Positions 58,882 to 64,000 of a stretch of DNA of 64,000 bases are shown here, one piece after another. The stretch comes from DASWZN01 sp963841635 (GTDB lineage: Bacteria; Acidobacteriota; Terriglobia; Bryobacterales; Bryobacteraceae): the NCBI GenBank assembly GCA_963841635.1, contig CAWJDO010000003.1, positions 744,001-808,000 on the forward strand, given 5' to 3'. The notes under the pieces are model-generated. The model was not told where the DNA came from and made no database searches. It saw nothing but the letters and a program-made list of their open reading frames with translations. The stretch's first letter is position 1, and each line of letters starts with the position of its first letter. Position numbers and translations under genes: made by a program.

Positions 58882-60000
58882 TTGCTTACCAGACGGAGTT
58901 TTCTTGTCGCCCCCGCGGCGGCCATGGTTGCCTGCGGCCGCCGGAGGGGTTCCGGCTACGAGGGCTACGCCTTCGTCTCCAATCAGGACGGCCAGGCGGT
59001 TGCCGCCGTGGACCTGATGACGTTCACGGTGGCCCGCTACATCCACCTGGATAGCGCCCCCACCACCCTCGCGGCGCCGGCGGGCCAGCGGTCCGTCTAC
59101 GTGCTGACGCCCGCCACCGGCTTCGTTCATGAGATCGATGCCGCCAAGCTCTCGCTCCGGCGAAGGGCGCAAGCGGGACGCACGGCGGATGCCATGCGCG
59201 TCGTGCCCGGGGATCGGCCGGCGCTATGGGTGCTGTGCCATCAGCCGCACCAGTTGGTTCGGATCGGGTTCGAGGCATTCAAGGCCGATGCGGTCATCCC
59301 GCTGCCGTTCGAGCCTTATGATTTCGACTTCGCGCCGGACGGCGAGACCGCGGTGGTCAGCTTCGGCGAGAGCGGGCAATTCGGCATCGTCGATCTTGCC
59401 AGGCGGAAGTGCCGCCTGTTCGACCTGGGCCGGAAACTGTCGCTGGTGCGGTTCCGCTCGGACGGGCGCCAACTGCTGATCGCCGGCGCCGAGGAGCCGG
59501 TCTTATCCATCGTGGACTTCAAGACCGGCCGTGTGATGGTCCATTTGCCTCTCGCGGTTCGCGCCCGGAACTTCTGCTTCAAATCCGACGGCGGCCAGCT
59601 ATTCATCACGGGCGATGGCATGGACGCCGTAGCGGTGGTCTACCCCTACACCACGGAGGTGGCCCAGACGGCGCTCGCGGGACGCTCCCCGGGTTGCATG
59701 GCGGAGTGCATTTCCGAGGGAGACGACTATCTCTTCGTCGCGAACCCGGAGTCGGGGGAGGTGACGATCCTCGACGTCGATAGCCTCAAGGTGGTGGCCG
59801 TCGTGGCGGTGGGCCGCCGTCCGGTTTTCATCGCGCAGACGCCGGACCGCCAGTACGCGCTGGTCCTGAACCGCGATTCGGGCGACATGGCGGTGGTGCG
59901 GCTGGCTGCGGTGGGCGGCAAGCGCGGCCGCTCGGCGCCGTTGTTCACGATGATTCCGGTGGGATCGCAGCCGGTGTGCGCGGCGGTGCGGCACGTGTAG
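58882..60000 (+). CDS. Tat/lipoprotein-type beta-propeller protein
   Basis: 372 residues from a TTG at 58882. MLTRRSFLVAPAAAMVACG combines a twin-arginine motif with a lipobox-like VAC. The body is a YVTN-type propeller (DLMTFTVARYIHLDSAPTTL, VDSLKVVAVVAVGRRPVF). It is likely anchored outside the cytoplasmic membrane. The ATG upstream in another frame is excluded. Function unknown. Confidence 0.72.
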   Translation: MLTRRSFLVAPAAAMVACGRRRGSGYEGYAFVSNQDGQAVAAVDLMTFTVARYIHLDSAPTTLAAPAGQRSVYVLTPATGFVHEIDAAKLSLRRRAQAGRTADAMRVVPGDRPALWVLCHQPHQLVRIGFEAFKADAVIPLPFEPYDFDFAPDGETAVVSFGESGQFGIVDLARRKCRLFDLGRKLSLVRFRSDGRQLLIAGAEEPVLSIVDFKTGRVMVHLPLAVRARNFCFKSDGGQLFITGDGMDAVAVVYPYTTEVAQTALAGRSPGCMAECISEGDDYLFVANPESGEVTILDVDSLKVVAVVAVGRRPVFIAQTPDRQYALVLNRDSGDMAVVRLAAVGGKRGRSAPLFTMIPVGSQPVCAAVRHV

Positions 60001-60012
60001 CGGGTGTTATCG

Positions 60013-60072
60013 ATGAGGGGTTTTGGTCGGGCCGCCGAGATTTGAACTCGGGACCTCTTGCACCCCAAGCAA
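60013..60072. repeat. 60-bp direct repeat: 3' part of tRNA-Pro (att-like copy)
   Basis: Exactly identical to 62208-62267. It contains the tRNA-Pro(GGG) sequence from the anticodon loop through the encoded CCA plus 11 bases beyond. The 5' half of the tRNA is absent, so no functional tRNA is made here. Confidence 0.95.
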
Positions 60073-60209
60073 AAAACGGCCGATCGGTCGATGTAGGCAG
60101 CGGTGATGAAATGTGTGACGGTGAACCCGTGGCGCGGAGGCATCTCATAGCTCTCATTGACGGCTCCGATTCCGAACTCATCTGCTGATTCTGGTTCCTC
60201 CGTGTTCAT
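60073..60209 (-). pseudogene. Truncated VOC-family gene fragment
   Basis: About 25 codons (ESYEMPPRHGFTVTHF, then DRSA) match the N-terminus of the intact VOC gene at 61396-61845 (KSYEMPPREGFTVAHF). Similarity stops exactly where the tRNA-Pro remnant begins. The rest of 60210-60362 shows no feature. Confidence 0.75.
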
Positions 60210-60362
60210 ACCTGCCGCCGACTAAGCCTGGCGAGGAAAGGCAAGACAATTGGACCATGCTATCGCGCGATACTTCGGCATCACGGTTTCCGGAGCCTTT
60301 CCAACTAGGGGCAACCCTCCATCATGCGCGAGGAAACATTCGCATCAGCGGTCGACGTGGGG

Positions 60363-61253
60363 TTATGACTGTGGGAATCCGAACATCAACCACGACTGAT
60401 TGGCTACCCAATGCGGGTACAACTCCGTCATCTGATCGAACAGCTCCTGGTCGGATGTCGCGGTCTTCTGCAGCCGATCGAAGTCCTGCAGGTAACGCTT
60501 GGTTTCTTGGATCGTCGAGGGAGAGTCGGGCGCGCCAGGCTTCTTGTGACCGGCAACAACCATCGCCGGGTTCAGCGCCGCTAACCGGTCCAGCGCCACG
60601 ATCCAATTCTTTCGGCCCTCGGGGGTGGTGTCGCCGACGTAAATGCGGCATTGGTTGTACACAACGTCGCCAGCGACGATCAGGCCGATCGATGGAACGT
60701 GCAGAGACGTCGAATCGGGACTATCGGTGCGGCCCTGCTCGATGATGCGCAGTTCGTGGCCCTCGAGAGTGAACGTGTCGTGCTCATAGGGCTCAGGTGG
60801 AACCAGCCTGGTGGGCACCTGCCCAGGAAAAAGCCGGCGGGCCAACCGCTCCACTGGGGGAGAGAAAGACATCTGCATGGCGTTCACCGTCTTGGGCGTT
60901 GCGATCGCGCGAGCGGCCGGGAAACGGTCGAGCAGAATGCTCAGGCCGTAGAAGTGGTCGAAATGGGCGTGCGTTATATAGATGGTCTCCAAGTTGCGGT
61001 TGTGCAGAGCGACCCAATCCGCGAGAGCCTCGGCCTCAGCCACTGTCCCCATTGCGTCCACCAGCACCGCGTCGTACTCGCCGAAAATCAAAGTCGACGT
61101 GATGGGGTCAAAGCCGAGCGCTTCGCCGAAGGGCTTTGGCCGCTCGCCGACCATAGTCTTTCCCGGGGCCGTAAAAACGTTCACACTAAGTGCGTTCGAC
61201 GCGACAGGCGCGGTCACGCGCGCGGTCTCTTTCGGTCCATTTGTGCGGTCCAT
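60363..61253 (-). CDS. Metallo-beta-lactamase-fold hydrolase
   Basis: 296 residues. The metal-binding motif THAHFDHFYG and the later GDVVYN and AGHKKPG ligands are present. It resembles Vmh-type and lactonase-like MBL enzymes that open small lactones or esters. The ATG at 61253 has AAAGGAG upstream. It lies inside the tRNA-Pro-bounded segment with a VOC gene. Confidence 0.9.
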   Translation of the reverse strand: MDRTNGPKETARVTAPVASNALSVNVFTAPGKTMVGERPKPFGEALGFDPITSTLIFGEYDAVLVDAMGTVAEAEALADWVALHNRNLETIYITHAHFDHFYGLSILLDRFPAARAIATPKTVNAMQMSFSPPVERLARRLFPGQVPTRLVPPEPYEHDTFTLEGHELRIIEQGRTDSPDSTSLHVPSIGLIVAGDVVYNQCRIYVGDTTPEGRKNWIVALDRLAALNPAMVVAGHKKPGAPDSPSTIQETKRYLQDFDRLQKTATSDQELFDQMTELYPHWVANQSWLMFGFPQS

Positions 61254-61395
61254 TTGGTACTCCTTTCGATGTCAGCGAGTGACTAGCAACCCTGGCAGAA
61301 GCGCGACGACGAATCCGTTGGACGGACGTACCTATCAAGACCAAAGTGCTCGACATCCGCACCCGTTCAAATCCGAATCCAATCCGGGCCGAGCG

Positions 61396-61845
61396 CTAAC
61401 CGTACTTGAGCTCGGTGCTCTGTCCGACCTCGATAATATAACCGTCAGGATCGCGGATGTAGCAGCGAATCTCCCCGTACTTGGGTATTGGCTCCGTGAT
61501 GAACTCGGCTCCTCGACTTTTCCACAATTCATAGCACGCTTGAATGTCCGCAACGCGGATATTCATAAAGCCGTTGATCTTATTCGGGTCCGGGACGCTG
61601 AGCGTTACTGACGGCTTGTCGGGGGTCGGCCCGCCCCCGACGTTGACCAGGAGCCAAGTATTCGCGATCTGAATATACGCCGGCGCGCCTTCGTTGTCGC
61701 CTCGGCTCAGAATGCGACCGCCGAAGACCTTCTCATAGAAGCGAGCCGACCGGTCGATATCGGCGACGGTGAGAAAATGTGCGACGGTGAACCCCTCCCG
61801 CGGGGGCATCTCATAGCTCTTCTGTCCGACTTGTATCGCGTTCAT
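61396..61845 (-). CDS. VOC-family (glyoxalase/dioxygenase superfamily) protein
   Basis: 149 residues. Two beta-alpha-beta-beta-beta modules: FTVAHFLTVADIDRSARFYE at the start and IRDPDGYIIEVGQ at the end. Glu and His positions could bind a divalent metal. The ribosome site (GAAAGGAGCC) is nearly identical to that of the adjacent MBL gene, suggesting common origin or expression. Substrate unknown. Confidence 0.88.
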   Translation of the reverse strand: MNAIQVGQKSYEMPPREGFTVAHFLTVADIDRSARFYEKVFGGRILSRGDNEGAPAYIQIANTWLLVNVGGGPTPDKPSVTLSVPDPNKINGFMNIRVADIQACYELWKSRGAEFITEPIPKYGEIRCYIRDPDGYIIEVGQSTELKYG

Positions 61846-62207
61846 TGATGGCTCCTTTCGATAACGTGCTCATTACAAATACGGTGTGCCGAGTGCCGTT
61901 CCCACTCGTAGAAAATCAGCTAGTGCGGCAGCGCTTCCCAATTGGCTGGACCCCTGGCGGTGCAGGCTACTGTTGATCCTCCGGATACGGATATGGCGGA
62001 AGCAGATCCACACCTTTGGTCATCCCCGATCCCCGCTTGCCTCGATCGTAGCACCAATCTTTATCCGGCCCGAAGCCGGCGATGATCGGATGCTGTTGTC
62101 GCCGCATGCTTGGACGCTTTCCGGTGGCCCAAGGGAAAGAGGCTCACTGCCGTCATCACAGGTGAACGCGGGCAAGCCCGCGGAAGAAGACCGGGCCTGT
62201 TGAGTCT
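61846..62207. other. Non-coding stretch between VOC gene and tRNA-Pro
   Basis: About 360 bases without a convincing gene. A CGCGGGC-AA-GCCCGCG hairpin at 62167-62182 lies 3' of tRNA-Pro in its direction of transcription and may help terminate it; it lacks a T-run. Confidence 0.4.
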
Positions 62208-62267
62208 ATGAGGGGTTTTGGTCGGGCCGCCGAGATTTGAACTCGGGACCTCTTGCACCCCAAGCAA
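62208..62267. repeat. 60-bp direct repeat within intact tRNA-Pro (att-like copy)
   Basis: Second copy of the 60013-60072 repeat, here covering the 3' half of the complete tRNA-Pro plus 11 flanking bases. The two copies enclose 2135 bases. Confidence 0.95.
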
Positions 62268-62296
62268 GCGCGCTAGCCAGGCTGCGCCACGGCCCG
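62219..62296 (-). tRNA. tRNA-Pro (GGG)
   Basis: The minus strand starts CGGGCCGTGGCGCAGCC. The anticodon GGG lies in GCTTGGGGTGC and the T-arm is GAGTTCAAATCTC. The 3' CCA is encoded. The 7-bp acceptor stem is fully paired. Confidence 0.95.
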
Positions 62297-62303
62297 AACT
62301 CAC

Positions 62304-63338
62304 TTATCTTATCGCACTTCGCGCGGCCGCGAGTTGGGCCTGGCGCGCGTAATCGATGGCCTCGGCCAGCAGGCGGGCGGATTCCTGCGGCGCGTGGAAG
62401 CCGAGAGACCGGTCTGCGGCGACGAAGTCGATGCGCCATTGCGCCCTGGTTTCCAACCTGAGCGCGTCGGCGGGGCGGTTGCCGGCGGCTTGCGCGCTCT
62501 TGATCGCGTCGATGGCGGCAACGAGCGCGTCTTCGGCGCGAGAGAGAAGCGCGCGGGTGCTCTGCTGGGTTTCCCTGACGCGCGCCAGCAGGTCGGCGGC
62601 CGGTTCGCGGTGGCAGGCGAGGCAGGCGCGGCCGGCGTTCTCGAGGGGGCGCGTGGCGCGGTGGTCGGCAATCCGGATCGCGCCGCGGCGCTCGAACGGC
62701 ATGTGGCAATCGGCGCAGGCCACGCCGGCCAGCGCATGCAGACCCTGCGCGTACATTTCGAACTGTGGATGCTGCGCCTTGAGCACAGCGGCCCCGGTTC
62801 CGGCGTGGGTCCAGTCGGCGATGCCGCGCCCGTCGTAGAAGGCTTCGATCTCGTCCGCGGTGCGGCCCTCCGGAAACGCCGCCTGCCCCGCTACGATGTA
62901 GTATTCGCGGTGGCACTGCTCGCAAACGGCGGAGCGGAGGTCGCCCTTTCGCTCGTGGCAGTCGGCGCAGCCCAGCGGCTTGCGGTCGCGCGCCTCGTAG
63001 TAGCTTGCCGCGCGCCCTGTGCCGGCAGCGGCGTGGCAGGTGAGGCAGGCGGCGGGCTGCGGCCGCAACCTGGGACGCGCCCCCAGAATCCGCGTCCAGC
63101 GGGGGTCGTCATCGGGATAGGTTTCTTCGCGGTCTTCGATAGACCAGGCGTGGCCGCGGTTCTCGTGCCAGCGCGCGTCCACCGCCGATGGGCGATGGTA
63201 GGCGGCGGTCTCGTCCGGGAAGCGCTGCTCGAAACTGGCCGCGGCGGGAGCGCGCTTCGGCGCCCGCTCGCGCACCAGCAACCATGCCGCCAGGAAGGCG
63301 AGCAGCGCGGCCGCCGCCGCCGTGGCGAGATACTTCAC
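62304..63338 (-). CDS. NrfA-like multiheme cytochrome c (ammonia-forming nitrite reductase family)
   Basis: 344 residues from a GTG at 63338 with GGGAGG 6 bases upstream. The N-terminal membrane anchor/signal is YLATAAAAALLAFLAAWLL. Five CxxCH motifs: CLTCH, CADCH, CEQCH, CADCH and CLACH. The blocks CEQCHREYY and QGLHALAGVACADCHMPF match the NrfA active-site region. It is shorter than classical NrfA (about 450-480), so nitrite reduction is likely but not certain. Overlaps the upstream gene by 4 bases (GTGA). Confidence 0.87.
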   Translation of the reverse strand: MKYLATAAAAALLAFLAAWLLVRERAPKRAPAAASFEQRFPDETAAYHRPSAVDARWHENRGHAWSIEDREETYPDDDPRWTRILGARPRLRPQPAACLTCHAAAGTGRAASYYEARDRKPLGCADCHERKGDLRSAVCEQCHREYYIVAGQAAFPEGRTADEIEAFYDGRGIADWTHAGTGAAVLKAQHPQFEMYAQGLHALAGVACADCHMPFERRGAIRIADHRATRPLENAGRACLACHREPAADLLARVRETQQSTRALLSRAEDALVAAIDAIKSAQAAGNRPADALRLETRAQWRIDFVAADRSLGFHAPQESARLLAEAIDYARQAQLAAARSAIR

Positions 63339-64000
63339 CGGCGGCCTCCCAGGTGGGCAAGGGCACGGTCGGCGGCCGCGACTCCCCGCTGCTGCGCCTC
63401 TTCGATGATCGAGAAGCCGCTCAGGTCCGAATGCGCGAAGAACACCGGGCCGGGCCAGGCGGCCGCCCGCAGGCGCTCCTCGGATGAAAGAAAGCCGACG
63501 CGGGGACGCACCATGGCGTGTCCCAGGCGCATGATGTCGATGCGCGAGACGCACTGCCGTATGTCAGGATGCGCGCGCTCGAGATCGTTGAGGATGGCGT
63601 CGCGCCACCAGGCCCAGTCGGTCGAGAGCAGCAGCTTGCGGTTGCGCGCGGCCGGGCCGTTCGCCAGCGCCCAATAGAACGTCCAGACGCTCGCCCCGTC
63701 CACGGAGCGCAGCGACTGGTGGGTCGCCACCACGTAGCCGAGGGCGGGGGAATCGTAAATCACGTTGTCCCAGGCGGCCTCGGTCGCGCGCTCGCGTGGC
63801 GGGCGATCGACCACCAGGTTGGCGGTGAGCCAGGGCGAGTATTCAAAGCCGGAGACCGGCGGGGCGTCGTCCATCAGATAGGGCGCCAGGAACGTGGGCG
63901 CGGCGAAGACCACCACTTCGGTTTCGTATTCGACATCCTCGGTGACGACGCGCACGCGCCGGCCGTCGCGCACGATACGCCACACCGGCGCGCCGGTGCG
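63335..64000 (-). CDS. FAD-dependent amine oxidase-like protein, C-terminal part (cut by window end)
   Basis: About 222 residues; the frame is open past the window edge so the N-terminal FAD-binding motif is not seen. VVVFAAPTFLAPYLMDDAPP and the end WPGPVFFAHSDLSGFSIIEEA are typical of flavin-containing amine oxidase/phytoene-desaturase-like proteins. It is coupled to the multiheme cytochrome, suggesting an electron-transfer link. Confidence 0.7.
   Translation of the reverse strand, partial: RTGAPVWRIVRDGRRVRVVTEDVEYETEVVVFAAPTFLAPYLMDDAPPVSGFEYSPWLTANLVVDRPPRERATEAAWDNVIYDSPALGYVVATHQSLRSVDGASVWTFYWALANGPAARNRKLLLSTDWAWWRDAILNDLERAHPDIRQCVSRIDIMRLGHAMVRPRVGFLSSEERLRAAAWPGPVFFAHSDLSGFSIIEEAQQRGVAAADRALAHLGGRR

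Noticed and set aside
60013..60072. A second tRNA-Pro gene
   Set aside because: Only the 3' half is present; the acceptor 5' strand and D arm are missing.

Overview
The window is GC-rich bacterial chromosome with a complete rRNA operon. Secreted proteins, the GNGS-type phosphofructokinase, the NrsF-type anti-sigma factor, the GH106-like enzyme, the TonB-C proteins and several palindromic repeat families all fit Acidobacteriota, most likely a Bryobacterales/Solibacter relative. That placement is inference; the 16S gene (31354-32855, minus) would settle it.

Layout. 1-4450: tightly overlapping lon-engB-rho housekeeping operon ending in a strong hairpin. 4521-7705: a minus-strand gene of unknown function split by a 2.0 kb IS1634-family element with visible inverted repeats and a TTAG duplication. 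7809-9749: mutL with endonuclease motifs. 9982-18434: two secreted proteins, an ABC ATPase, a winged-helix/TPR regulator, a secreted Asn/Gln-rich protein, a decayed mannosyltransferase, a patatin-like lipase and a LolA-like secreted protein. 18587-21345: pyrR-pyrB-pyrC. 21361-21975: seven tandem copies of a 94-95 bp unit carrying a 47-nt hairpin. 21998-27246: secreted thioredoxin, lone receiver protein, DUF6602-like protein, membrane protein, methyltransferase and TonB-C protein. 27425-32937: rRNA operon on the minus strand (16S, tRNA-Ala, tRNA-Ile, 23S, 5S) with boxA-like sites, processing stems and a terminator. 33271-38692: aminotransferase, a DUF6978/DUF1828-type pair with a frameshift in the first gene, a PfkB kinase, cysteine synthase and a formamidopyrimidine-DNA glycosylase. 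38699-41579: an AraC regulator gene split by a 1.9 kb IS110-family element. 41703-44179: aldo/keto reductase, cupin and zinc alcohol dehydrogenase operon, probably once controlled by that regulator. 44166-45438: ECF sigma factor and NrsF-like anti-sigma factor. 45673-52663: beta-propeller protein, phosphofructokinase, ATP-dependent DNA ligase and GH106-like rhamnosidase. 52838-57666: one very large surface-protein gene broken by three frameshifts and a nonsense codon. 57888-60000: second patatin-like protein and a Tat-type lipoprotein propeller. 60013-62267: a 2.1 kb segment bounded by a 60-bp exact direct repeat of the 3' part of tRNA-Pro, carrying metallo-beta-lactamase-fold and VOC genes. 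62304-64000: NrfA-like multiheme cytochrome and an FAD enzyme cut by the window end.

The most distinctive property is the density of structured intergenic repeats. They comprise a five-copy element made of two adjacent perfect palindromes (compensatory changes in one copy), the hairpin array with distant relatives, a 115-bp dispersed repeat, and a nested inverted repeat inside the IS110 element. Several of these run into the 5' ends of genes and create false N-terminal extensions. Two separate IS insertions can be undone on paper to restore intact reading frames.
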